DNA of 64,000 bases from Marsupella aquatica (taxonomy: Eukaryota; Marchantiophyta). Shown here in pieces: positions 35,857 to 45,408 of this stretch. Below the pieces are notes generated by a model. It saw only the letters and a program-made list of their open reading frames with translations, made no database searches and had not been told where the DNA came from. The DNA is taken from contig OZ316898.1 of assembly GCA_973895155.1 (NCBI GenBank), positions 8,060,001 through 8,124,000 on the forward strand, in the 5' to 3' direction. Positions within the stretch are counted from its first letter, which is position 1. Each line of letters opens with the position of its first letter. The position numbers were made by a program, and so were the translations under genes.

Positions 35857-37188
35857 TGGGAGGGAAACCATCTTTTGAGAGTACTGCATGATGGTAGGAT
35901 GTTGGTGGTACCAAAACCATCACAACGAGTACATTTGGTGCGACATGCGCATGAGGAGTTGGGTCACTTTGGTGTGAAGCGCACTTACAGCTTGCTGCAG
36001 ACACAGTATTGGTGGCGTGGTATGCACACTCATGTCCAACAGTTGATAGCTAAGTGTGTGGTATGTGATAGAGTGAGAGCATCATTTAATGCTCCCACTC
36101 CCCAGTTGCACCCGTTGCCGATCATGGGTTTGGGATATCGTTAGAGTTTGGATTTTGCTGGTCCATTACCTCTTACCCAACGTCATAATCGATATGTTTT
36201 GGTCATGGTGGAGCACTTCTCCAAGTGGATTGAGCTAGTGGCGTTGCTAGATAAAGCCAGTGGAGGAGTTGCTGCTACATTTTTGGATCGTGTACTCAGT
36301 CATTTTGGAGCACCAACTGAGGTGTTGACTGATCAAGGAACTGAGTTCCGTGGAGAGTTTGAGAGTTTGTGTGAACAAGCTCTGATTGATCATCGTACTA
36401 CCTCTCGTGATCATCCTGAGGTAGATGGATTAGCTGAGAGAGTTGTGCAAACTGTGAAGAGAGGATTGCGTAAGTATGGCTTGCAGGTTGGTCATCTGGG
36501 AGATTGGGATCTCCAGCTACCTTGGTTAGCTATGGGCTACCGTTTCAGTCGGCAAGCATCACTTGCATCCTTCTCACCCTACTTTTTGCTCTATGGTAGA
36601 GAGCCAGATTTGCCAGCAACTATTCGTCGTCATGCTGCACCAGTTGTGAACTTGGATGATCCTGATGTTTGGGTCAAGGTGTGTTCAGAGAGAGCACGGG
36701 TATTTCAGAGAGTGATGCCCATGGCTTTTGACAACCTTGCCATTGCCCAACATCGTGATACTTTGAGGTATGCCACTATTCGTGGAGGAGGTTACCGTGC
36801 AAGCATTCGACGATTTCATCCCGGTGATTATGTTTATTTGCAGCAGACAGCACCCACGACACTTGATGTGACCGCAGGCCGGACAATCTTACGTGTGCGT
36901 GAAGTGTTGCCTTCTGGTGTCCTGATGTTGGAGGGACGTGATGGTATGGTTTGGAAGGATCATGTGCGCAACTGTGCACCATGTCACCTTCCCAACATTG
37001 ATGGTACAGTAGATCCAAGCTTGGCACATGTTCGTGCTGGCTTGAAATGTATGTTGTGTGGATCTGCTCAGGGAGCAGCTACTATGTTGATTTGTGATAA
37101 GTGTTCTAGAGGATGGCACATGTCATGTTTGACACCACCATTGCAGGTGATTCCTAGTGGATCATGGTTGTGTCCTCAGTGTCGGTGA
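35857..37188 (+). pseudogene. Element 1 integrase with C-terminal PHD finger, one in-frame stop
   Basis: Frame 1. The HHCC zinc part has RHAHEELGHFGVKRT and KCVVCDRV (about 35940-36075). TAG at 36142-36144 precedes the catalytic core. Core acidic residues: LDFAGPLP (D), LTDQGTEF (D) and GLAERVVQ (E). The C-terminal beta part has FHPGDYVYLQQ and WKDHVRNC. A chromodomain does not follow. Instead residues from about 37043 form a C4HC3 PHD finger: CMLCG, CDKCSRGWHMSCL, PSGSWLCPQC, ending at the TGA 37186-37188. PHD fingers usually bind histone H3 tails, so this module may guide integration or place the methyltransferase, which is inference. Confidence 0.88.
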
Positions 37189-37350
37189 AGCCGACTAGTT
37201 ATCATTTGTGTTCTCTTGGCAGATATGGATTGCAGGTAGGTGATCGATGGGGCTCACTTGCACCCGGCCTCCTGATCTTCACACCTAAAAAGGTGTATAT
37301 CAACCTTGTAGAACTCATGGCTAGCTAGAGTTAGGGGACCTTACTCCCAG

Positions 37351-37363
37351 TTAGGGGGGCGAT
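37351..37363 (+). other. Element 1 polypurine tract before LTR segment A
   Basis: ttaggggggcga lies directly before TTGTGGGTTTTGG, the start of segment A. A purine tract here supports A (not B) as the true 5' end of the LTR. Confidence 0.6.
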
Positions 37364-37685
37364 TGTGGGTTTTGGACATGTGTGGACATGAGTTCCACTT
37401 GTATTCCATTCTCTTGTATTTGTGATGTGGCAGTGTGACTATGTCTGGATGTATGTGACAAGCGATGTATGTTGTGTAGCGATATGTATGCGCACGACAG
37501 CTGTCACACCATTCTGAGTAGTGTAGTAGTATATCGTGCTATTAGAGTATGTACGTTTGGTATGAGTGCTATTGGAGCCGATAAGGTTCTGTCAGGTTTG
37601 TGTGAGAGGGTACTTCTCACTTGTGAGGCATTGAAAGGTCATCTTTCAATGTTGAGCCTTGGAGAGAGAGGAGCTTGAGTGTGGC
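37363..37685 (+). repeat. Element 1 right LTR, first part (A plus start of B), up to the element 2 insertion
   Basis: A = 37364-37499, then GC, then B from 37502. A and B are joined by the 8-bp palindrome ACAGCTGT (37497-37504). B is interrupted after gtggc (37681-37685), the target duplication of element 2, and resumes at 50907. Confidence 0.85.
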
Positions 37686-40600
37686 TGTGATGCCTAGACA
37701 GGAATCACTCGGCCGGTTAAGTGGGTAAAGCAGGAAGGCACCCTAGGAACACCTTAGTATAGTGACAAAACAAGGAAAATATAAACAATTAGGGGCAACC
37801 ATGGAACCCGGGCCGAGGCCAAAGGTAAGGCTAAGGGTGAAAACCCGATTAGGGTTAGGGCGCGTTAAGCGTCGGCGGCTAGGAAGGATCAACGGGAAGA
37901 AGGACCGGCAGAGGAGAGGGGTAAGGAGCGCTTGCAGGAGATGGTGGCTCATTTGCGAGCACGAACTAGGCAGACGACTACGGGAGGCCAACTACTGTCA
38001 GCTGCTTAGGCAAGCACTCGGGGAGAGAGTAGATACCGACGATCGACCTAAGGAGGGTATGAGCAACGTCAATCAAGCGGCACATTTCTGGGGATGCCTA
38101 TTCGAACGGGAAACTGAGTACATCAAGACTTACGAGGACGAGGAGTCAGAAAGGGCAGCTCGAGAACGGCAGGAGCTCGCTCGATTGTGGGAGCTGCAGA
38201 AGACGGCTTTCTTAGGAGGCGAACTCATCAAGGACGAGTTTCTGTGGACGCCTACTTCCAATCAACTCGACGATCTTCTGTTTTGCAAAGACAGCGTCGT
38301 CGGCATCCGAGAGGCCATCAAGAACTGCAACGACATACACTGGGAATTAAAGGGTAGCACGGAAAGGTGGACCCAGGCAACGGTGCTAGGAGAAACCTCC
38401 ACGGCAGCAGAGATGAAGAGGAAGGGAGCCGTCAACGATGAAGCCACCCCGGCAAAAAGAACGAGGTCGGCGGCACCAAAGAAGCCAGCCGAGCAGCAGA
38501 GCAGGAGGCAGGGAGAAGCCGAAGAGGAGGAGGTCGATCCCATCAAGGCCATTCCAACCAGGGATGACACCTGGAAGGGCTGGGCGGCAACCCTACCGGT
38601 GGAGGTGCAGCTACATTTTGCACGGGAGGAGGATGCATGCTTTACGGCCATGCAGACCAAGAAGTACCAAGGCTTCATGGCCGGATCCGGCTTGGAGGCC
38701 TTTGTAAGATTACCATGGCTGAAGCCGGAGGTACCGGAGTCAGACCTATTAGAATTCGTGGGGTCATGGGAACCCGAGACCAATTGCACGAGGATATATG
38801 GGAAGGATTTCTATCTTACTCCCAAGGTAATTGCCGAAGTGTTTGGCCTGCCGATAGGCAATAAGACCAAAGTTGATACCAGGAAGACCTTGCCTGACAA
38901 GGAGTTCCGGTCGTTCCCCGGGCCATCAACGAAGAATGGCTTCTTCCGGAACACCTGCACCAACCCGCACATAGGAGAGATGATCGACTTCTTGCAGGTG
39001 ACCATGCATTGTAACTTGCCGAGGGCAGAGATCGGCAAGGCACAGGTCTATCTGGCAGAAAGGCCAGACCCAAGCCGGGACTACAACGGGTACCTCCTCA
39101 ACCAATTGAAGAAGATCTTAAAGGAGGAGCAGCAGGTAATCGGCATGGGGAGCGTGTCGCGGCTTGGCTATCACATGCCGCTGTTGTGCCGGTATGCCAG
39201 AGGTCAGACTTTTGCCCCGGTACTTCCCCTGCAGGTAAGGGCACCCGAGGAAGCTCCAACGCCGAGGCCGTTGGCTGAGAAGCCTCAACCACCTGTTAGT
39301 CCTACGATCGAGCAGGTGTTTAGGCCCAGGAAGGAAGACTTGCCGATGCAGCAACCAGGCATGCAGAGTCTACTGAAACTACTGGAGAAAGAAAAGAAAT
39401 CGGCATCGGCAACAACAACGGCAACGGCAACAATGCAGGACACTACTACAGAGGTAGGCCTACACTGGCTCACAAGAGAAAACCCCTTTGCTGGAGACAA
39501 GGAGAGAATCAGGCCGGAATCCAAGCTAGGTGTTCGAATGTACGTGGGAACCTCAAGCTCCGAATCTGAGGCAGAATTGCCTGAAGCTCCTACCGACGAA
39601 GAGGAGAGGGAGAAGCCGGACGTCCAAGAGGTAGAGGAGGCAGTGGAGGACTGCAGCCATGATAATTCCGGCTATGGGTCGGACCATCACATTCCAGGAG
39701 TAAGGACCTGTGGCCGGTTTGTCCCCACACTTCCAAGGGTAGTGCGAGGGGACCCCAACCAGCAGAGTAGCCCTGAGTCTCCCCCACCAGATGTTGCTCC
39801 CCCGAGCTTCGACGGCATAAAACAGACGGTGCAGGAATTTCAGGAGCGAATCAAGCAGGAGGAAGAGGCCGCCCTGGCTAAGGAAAAGGATTTACCAGGA
39901 GGAGATTGGCCGGAGGACATCAGGCGGCTAGCCGAAAAAGGAAGCAAACCTCTAGCCACGATTGAAGAGATCCGCAGGATGGCTTGGGAGCAGAGGCCAC
40001 GATGGGCGATGCCGATCACTTCTACTTACTCCACCTACGCTAAGAATAGAGCCATGGAGTATGGTGAGATGTGTGGGGAACTTGCGCTCGGCATCTTTGG
40101 AGAGGAGTTGGAGGTAGGACCCTTTTTCCATAGGGAGCAGTTGGAGAAGCACCAATTAGAAGAAGCGGTGGCTTTAGAGAGAAGCAAGAAGGACGAGGTC
40201 ATTCGGCGGCTTAGGAGGATGGAAGCCGAGATTGAAGATCTAAGGGCGGCCAAGAAAGCCCAAGATGAACTGCGGATTAAACGACATGAGCTGAACATCA
40301 TGCAAGGGCAATTGGACACCGCGCAGGCTGATAATCAGAATATCAAGGATAAACTGACTCAGACGCAGGAAGAGTTGGCCGACACGATCAAAGAGAGGGA
40401 GAAGTGGAAGCAAGAGCTGAAGAATACAGAGGAGGCCCACATAACAGCCAACAGCCGGGCCATGGCGGAGACCCAAAGAAAGGAATGGGCGTTGAAAGGG
40501 GAGCTCGAGAAAATCTGCGGAGCCCTTGAGCAGAAGGAGGTCGAGTTAGGGAAATCCTATCAAGGGATTATGGCGCTGCAGCAGGAGCTTGCGTCCCTGA

Positions 40601-42345
40601 CGGCCAGCTTCAAGGCCGACCTAAGGGAGAAGGACGAGATGCTCGAACAGACTTACGCCAAGATGAACCAGATGGAGTCTGTCATCATTGCAGAGCTCGA
40701 CAAGGAGCTAAGAGCAACCCGGGAGGAGAGGGCTACCTTGAAGAAGGAATTGGAGGAAGCCCACAGGGAGCAGGAGGAGGCCAAAAACGAGCTGGAGGGG
40801 GCACGTAAGGACCTGGATGAAACCCAAGAGGAATTGGAGGAAATCACGAGGAAGATGGAGAACCTACAGCGGCGGGCCGACAACCAAACAGAGCGGCTGA
40901 AGAAACAAGCCGCAGTATTTAAATGCTTAGCTGCAGCAGGTCCATCTCCCGTTGGGACAAACCAGTTACCAGGGGTGGTAATTGCCGAAGGACAAGCCGC
41001 GTCAACTGCACCAGTGCCGGAAGTAAGTGGGAAGGGGAAGGGACCAGCTGCCGAGCCACCAACGAAGAAGAAGCGGAAACCTTCAGGGTCAAGGAGTAAT
41101 ACGACTTCACAGGCCGTGGTGATCAAGGAGGTAGACCCAGCACCGACCCCAGACAGGGTCACGGCTAAGGATCCAACTACCCTAGGGGAAGGGGAGGCCG
41201 AAGCCAAGGGAGTGGCTGAAGCCGAAGCCGTGGGAGTGGCTGAGGCCGAAGCCGTGGGTATTGCCGAGGCCGGTGTCGAGGCTGAAGCCGAAGGTGGACC
41301 CAGTCAGGCCGATGGAGAGTTGACTCGGTCAAGGGCAGGTAATCTGTCAGTAGGCGGGCCAACGGCAGTGGCTGAGGAGGAAGTGTTGGGGGCGTCCATT
41401 GAGGATCCACCACCGGTGTCGTGACGGTGCAAGGGCGCCGTTCCTTTTAGGGAGGGCGGACGTGGAGGGAGGAGGCGTGAGTGGGCAGGGCGGGCGCGGA
41501 TCTCCACGTTTAGGATTAGGATCAGAACCAGGAGCGGCCCTGACACTTAGCTTAGTGGGATTGCGGTCCCACTGGTAGGAGCAACACTTGTGCTCCTGCC
41601 TTGCTGTACATAGGTAGATTCGGGCAAGTAGATTACTGTCAGGTAGATTAGGCTTACGATGCAAAGAATGGCGGATCCACTACCAGGATAAGTACCTAGG
41701 CAGCGGGGAGCTCAGGGCCTCTTCTTTAGCAAGTTTTTAGTTTGCACCAGCCGGGCTGGGATCAAGTAGTACGAGAAGCTCTCGGTTAGTCATACAGTGA
41801 CCCTTGTGTATATTCATGTTTCCTCATGCCTAAGAGCTGAATAGAGTTGGCCTCACGGCTTAGTTCGCAGAACTTGTGTATGAGATGTACTGTTTGTATG
41901 GCAAGTGCATGGTATGACTCAGTCAGAATGAGTCATTTTGCTATTTGTGTGTCGCATTAACTTGTGTGAAGAGTGCCCACATCAACAGAAGGAAGGAAAG
42001 TAAGCAGGGGAGTGAGAGTTGGATGTGTCGAGCTGAGAGAGGTCTTAGCGGCTTAACCAAGCCTATTGGGGATCATTCCGGCGGCGAAATCCAAACATAC
42101 CTAACAAGACGGAGGGGAAGACAGGGGAAGACAGGGGAAGGCCTATATTAGGCCGGCTACGTATCTCATGACCCGATGAAGGATCTGTCCAGTATATGTG
42201 TGTAAAATGTTAATAGTAGTAGTAGAAGGTTAGCAGCGTCCCATGCCGCTAAGCCGCGGAAACGGCCTCGCCAAGCACGAAACCTGCAGGAATCGGCTTG
42301 AGCTGGGGGGTTTCTTGGGTTTAGGGAGCCATGGGACGCACCACA
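37686..42345 (+). repeat. Element 2 5' LTR (4,660 bp)
   Basis: Boundaries are set by the TG...CA ends, the match to the 3' LTR, the 5-bp target duplication on the left and the primer-binding site on the right. Most of its length is the open frame 37801-41424. The non-coding 3' part (41425-42345) is shared almost unchanged with 49985-50906. Confidence 0.93.
37801..41424 (+). CDS. LTR-encoded protein of 1,207 aa with coiled coil, function unknown
   Basis: First ATG at 37801 in a good context (aaccATGg). The N-terminus is very basic (residues 1-50, Arg-rich). Residues of about 195-260 are low-complexity with a nuclear-localisation-like PAKRTRSAAPKKP. Residues of about 265-480 form a globular region (TWKGWAATLPVEVQLHFARE, GKDFYLTPKVIAEVFGLPIG, RLGYHMPLLCRYARG) that resembles the 'putative plant transposon protein' type of domain often found beside plant gypsy elements. 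Residues of about 780-1050 are heptad-rich Glu/Lys/Leu sequence predicted as a long coiled coil (for example IRRLRRMEAEIEDLRAAKKA). The C-terminus has a KKKRKPS basic cluster and Ala-Glu-Val repeats. The frame lies wholly within the LTR, so a full-length element carries two copies. No function is assigned. Confidence 0.75.
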   Translation: MEPGPRPKVRLRVKTRLGLGRVKRRRLGRINGKKDRQRRGVRSACRRWWLICEHELGRRLREANYCQLLRQALGERVDTDDRPKEGMSNVNQAAHFWGCLFERETEYIKTYEDEESERAARERQELARLWELQKTAFLGGELIKDEFLWTPTSNQLDDLLFCKDSVVGIREAIKNCNDIHWELKGSTERWTQATVLGETSTAAEMKRKGAVNDEATPAKRTRSAAPKKPAEQQSRRQGEAEEEEVDPIKAIPTRDDTWKGWAATLPVEVQLHFAREEDACFTAMQTKKYQGFMAGSGLEAFVRLPWLKPEVPESDLLEFVGSWEPETNCTRIYGKDFYLTPKVIAEVFGLPIGNKTKVDTRKTLPDKEFRSFPGPSTKNGFFRNTCTNPHIGEMIDFLQVTMHCNLPRAEIGKAQVYLAERPDPSRDYNGYLLNQLKKILKEEQQVIGMGSVSRLGYHMPLLCRYARGQTFAPVLPLQVRAPEEAPTPRPLAEKPQPPVSPTIEQVFRPRKEDLPMQQPGMQSLLKLLEKEKKSASATTTATATMQDTTTEVGLHWLTRENPFAGDKERIRPESKLGVRMYVGTSSSESEAELPEAPTDEEEREKPDVQEVEEAVEDCSHDNSGYGSDHHIPGVRTCGRFVPTLPRVVRGDPNQQSSPESPPPDVAPPSFDGIKQTVQEFQERIKQEEEAALAKEKDLPGGDWPEDIRRLAEKGSKPLATIEEIRRMAWEQRPRWAMPITSTYSTYAKNRAMEYGEMCGELALGIFGEELEVGPFFHREQLEKHQLEEAVALERSKKDEVIRRLRRMEAEIEDLRAAKKAQDELRIKRHELNIMQGQLDTAQADNQNIKDKLTQTQEELADTIKEREKWKQELKNTEEAHITANSRAMAETQRKEWALKGELEKICGALEQKEVELGKSYQGIMALQQELASLTASFKADLREKDEMLEQTYAKMNQMESVIIAELDKELRATREERATLKKELEEAHREQEEAKNELEGARKDLDETQEELEEITRKMENLQRRADNQTERLKKQAAVFKCLAAAGPSPVGTNQLPGVVIAEGQAASTAPVPEVSGKGKGPAAEPPTKKKRKPSGSRSNTTSQAVVIKEVDPAPTPDRVTAKDPTTLGEGEAEAKGVAEAEAVGVAEAEAVGIAEAGVEAEAEGGPSQADGELTRSRAGNLSVGGPTAVAEEEVLGASIEDPPPVS

Positions 42346-42349
42346 TTTT

Positions 42350-42366
42350 TGGCGCTAGATGGAGGG
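42350..42366 (+). other. Element 2 primer-binding site
   Basis: TGGCGCTAGATGGAGGG begins four bases after the LTR end (ccaca, tttt). TGG is the complement of a tRNA CCA end; the particular tRNA was not identified. Confidence 0.6.
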
Positions 42367-42477
42367 GGCATTTCTTAAGCCGTGAGATATGAAGTTAGAA
42401 CGGAAGCGTAGGTAATGACTGACCTTACGCCGAGGGAAGAAAGAGTGATTCAACGGGAGAGAGCTCGACTGCAGTAG

Positions 42478-45408
42478 CTCGCCGGGTGGCATGATACACA
42501 GCGAGTGAGAGGGGCAGAAAGAGCTGGTAGCTCCGAAACTGGAAGTGGCGTCGAAGAAGACATACCAGAAGAAGAGTCGGTAAGGAGAAGTGAGTCTCCA
42601 ACCGACATGGGGGAACCAGAGGCACGGCCAGACCAGAGGCCAGGGACCAGATTGAGCCAGCGGTCGCGCATACATTACAAGGCATTTCATGGGAGAGGAG
42701 ATGAGGATCCGGACGAATGGTTGGATGATTTCGAGGGAACCGCTGCAGCAAATGGAGAATCGGCCATCAAGATGCAGATTCTTCCCGGCCTGTTCAAGGG
42801 TGAGGCTAGGCCTTGGTACAGAGCATTAGATGTGGAAGATCAAGCCATCTGGGATATCTTCAAAACACTCTTTGTTAAGGAGTTTCGACCCATTGGAACT
42901 TCAGAACTAGCAGTGCTGAAGTTGGGACAACTTCGGTTCAAGGAGAACAAATCCTTCAGGAAGTTCTTGCAACGCTTTCAGAAACTGGTAAGACGTACAA
43001 AGACCAATGCATCTGAAGGTATGCAACTTCAATGGTTGGTGAATGCTTTGCCACAGAAGATGAGTTTTGCAATTAGGAAGGAGAACCCGGAGACTTTAGC
43101 CGAAGCAATTAAGGATATTCAATTATACATTAATGCAGATATCACAAGCCGGAAGAAACAGCTTAAGTCTGAGAGTTCCTCATCAGAGGAGGGATCACCC
43201 CATAAGAAAAAAGATAAGAAGAAGAAACATTCCAAGAAGTCTAGAAGTGATAAGTCAAGCTCGAATAGTGGGAGTAGCAAGAGTGAGTCATCTTCTAGTT
43301 CTGAAGAAGAAAAAACTAGGAAAAGGAAGGGCAGAAGGAGAGGGAAGACGAAAGTCAAGATGGAGGCTAAGCCACCAGATAACATCGTAGCCCTTACCGA
43401 GCAACTTAAGGCTATCATTGCAGAGGTAAAACCAAAGAAGAAGGTAGTACAGGAGGATAGCTCTGTATGGTGTGCCTTATGTTATAAAACCGGACACCAT
43501 AAAGATGCGTGTCCTAAGCTTAATACTAATCATGTTCGGCATGTGACCGAGATCAGACCATGTCAGGGAGAAGTAGAGTACTTTTTGGGAGATGCCGCTG
43601 ATAGTGTTTTCGGCATCAGTGAGACTGGAGCACGAGACCTATCCAACAGACCTGCATCTCTGTGGTCAGGGTTAAGGAACAATCCAGGAGAGATGTATCC
43701 TCGGATTATTCAGAACCCGTCAGTACCTCCTAGGCCGAATGTGCAAAGATTTGCGGCGTGCTATAATTGTGGTCAACCTGGCCATTTTGCTAGAGAATGC
43801 CCGAATGCACGCAAACAGGGTGATGGACAACCAGCTCAGCTATGTATGGGATGCCGACAGGAAGGTCATATGCTAGGGCAATGTCCTACTTGGTTGGCAG
43901 GCCTGGCCGCAAATCATAAGCTTTTGCCGATCAAGATCTTACCGCCAGGTACTACCCCCGGAGGAGTTCAAATCAACCACATCGAACTAGGATGGCAAGA
44001 GGATGCCGAGGCAGAGTTCGTACCATCTGATGATGAGGCCGAAGCCCTATCAACCTTCTCAGAGGAGGATTTAGATCATGATTGCTACCGGGTCTCTACT
44101 CGATCTACCAGAAGGAAGGAAAGGTGGGATGGGCTGGCCAAAAATAAAGGGAAGGTTACGGAGGAAAGGATCAACTCTTCGTCAACATCAACAGAAGGAG
44201 TAGGGAGGGCTCCGGCAATACAGGTAAGCCATGAGCCCACCAGTGAAACCAATCCTTCACAAGATAGCGACTTCAATCGAGATCATCCTAAGTTGTTCTA
44301 CCCCTCTGTTACGGCTAGTGTTAAGGAACAACTAAGAGAATTAGAAACCCTGGAGAATACCGAAGCCATTGCCAAGGATGTAAAACGAGCAAAAGCATTG
44401 TTTGCTTCGGAAGACCCAACAGCTGTGGAGACTAGCGTGGCAAAACTGGCCGAATCCAAGACGGAAACACCACCAGAAGAGAAGCCGATTGTTCCCTATG
44501 ACCTGGCTAAAGATGTACTAGAATCTAGAGTCTCGGCAACAGTAGGTCAACTATTGAAAAATAGCCCGTACTTCCGGAAGCAATTAAGGAAGGCTATTCT
44601 CGGCAAGCCGAGATTACCCAAGGTAGCAACCAGATCCGACGTACTAATGATAGAAGAAGATCAAGGAGCCCCAGCATTACCATTAATGATTCAAGGAGAA
44701 TTATTACTACGGGTACCCATCGATGGAGGATCAGGGGTATGTATTATGATTGATTCAACAGCAAAAGGGTGGGGTCTAACACCGGAGATGACTGGAAGAG
44801 TGTTGAACATGGCCAATGGATATCAGGTCATTCCGACGGGAGTGTTAACCGGCATCAAGACAGAGATAGGAGGTATCTTCTTTAGCATTAACTATGTAGT
44901 AATGAAGCCGGTAAATCCTACGTCATTCCGGCTATTGATTGGTAGGCCATGGCTGTACCTAGCCGAGGTAATAGAAGATTGGGGTAAAAAGCAGTTCACT
45001 TTCGGGACCCCCTCTATCACGGTATCCTGGGACACTAAGGATGACCGTAGGAAAAGCATAAGGGAAGTAGATGGGTACGACAGTGGACTGGAGTCAGCCG
45101 ATGAAGTACGTTGGTTAGAATGCCTCACTAACCTAACCGAAGAAGGTGTCTTTGAACCAGAGGTACCCCCCAGCGGATTATGGCAAGAACCAATGGAAGG
45201 TGACTTGGAAGAAGAAGACGAAGAGGTCGAGGACTGCTTTACAATAGAATCCACCTTTTTAGCTGCAATTCCGGAGGAAGTAAAGGATGTAGACCAATTG
45301 GATGAAACGGCTAAGTGGGGAGCAGTAGCAGGGACAGTGGATTTTCTGCAGGCGTTGTGGCAGAGCCGACGGGGTCCACAACGCCATCGATCATCGGCAA
45401 GGAATTAA
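42478..45408 (+). CDS. gag: Element 2 Gag-protease polyprotein
   Basis: Open from 42478; first ATG at 42607, so the exact start is uncertain. The capsid region has DEDPDEWLDDFEGTAAANGE, then ARPWYRAL, LGQLRFKENKSFRKFLQRFQ and FAIRKENPETLAEAI, the retrotransposon-Gag pattern. A Lys/Ser-rich linker (about residues 210-290 counted from 42505) follows. Three CCHC knuckles: CALCYKTGHHKDAC (about 322), CYNCGQPGHFAREC (about 418) and CMGCRQEGHMLGQC (about 446). The protease is near residue 739 with PIDGGSGVCIM, the Asp-Gly-Gly-Ser variant common in plant Tat/Athila-like elements in place of DTG/DSG, and RLLIGRPWL downstream. The frame is intact and ends at 45406-45408, overlapping pol by 94 nt. Confidence 0.92.
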   Translation, partial: LAGWHDTQRVRGAERAGSSETGSGVEEDIPEEESVRRSESPTDMGEPEARPDQRPGTRLSQRSRIHYKAFHGRGDEDPDEWLDDFEGTAAANGESAIKMQILPGLFKGEARPWYRALDVEDQAIWDIFKTLFVKEFRPIGTSELAVLKLGQLRFKENKSFRKFLQRFQKLVRRTKTNASEGMQLQWLVNALPQKMSFAIRKENPETLAEAIKDIQLYINADITSRKKQLKSESSSSEEGSPHKKKDKKKKHSKKSRSDKSSSNSGSSKSESSSSSEEEKTRKRKGRRRGKTKVKMEAKPPDNIVALTEQLKAIIAEVKPKKKVVQEDSSVWCALCYKTGHHKDACPKLNTNHVRHVTEIRPCQGEVEYFLGDAADSVFGISETGARDLSNRPASLWSGLRNNPGEMYPRIIQNPSVPPRPNVQRFAACYNCGQPGHFARECPNARKQGDGQPAQLCMGCRQEGHMLGQCPTWLAGLAANHKLLPIKILPPGTTPGGVQINHIELGWQEDAEAEFVPSDDEAEALSTFSEEDLDHDCYRVSTRSTRRKERWDGLAKNKGKVTEERINSSSTSTEGVGRAPAIQVSHEPTSETNPSQDSDFNRDHPKLFYPSVTASVKEQLRELETLENTEAIAKDVKRAKALFASEDPTAVETSVAKLAESKTETPPEEKPIVPYDLAKDVLESRVSATVGQLLKNSPYFRKQLRKAILGKPRLPKVATRSDVLMIEEDQGAPALPLMIQGELLLRVPIDGGSGVCIMIDSTAKGWGLTPEMTGRVLNMANGYQVIPTGVLTGIKTEIGGIFFSINYVVMKPVNPTSFRLLIGRPWLYLAEVIEDWGKKQFTFGTPSITVSWDTKDDRRKSIREVDGYDSGLESADEVRWLECLTNLTEEGVFEPEVPPSGLWQEPMEGDLEEEDEEVEDCFTIESTFLAAIPEEVKDVDQLDETAKWGAVAGTVDFLQALWQSRRGPQRHRSSARN

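Noticed and set aside
37838-37862. Telomere-like gattagggttaggg in the LTR of element 2
   Set aside because: Only two repeat units, present in both LTRs as part of the coding frame; not a telomeric array.
38262-38789. Minus-strand open frames opposite the LTR-encoded protein (also 39146-41664)
   Set aside because: Shadows of the plus-strand frame, repeated identically in the 3' LTR where that frame is copied.
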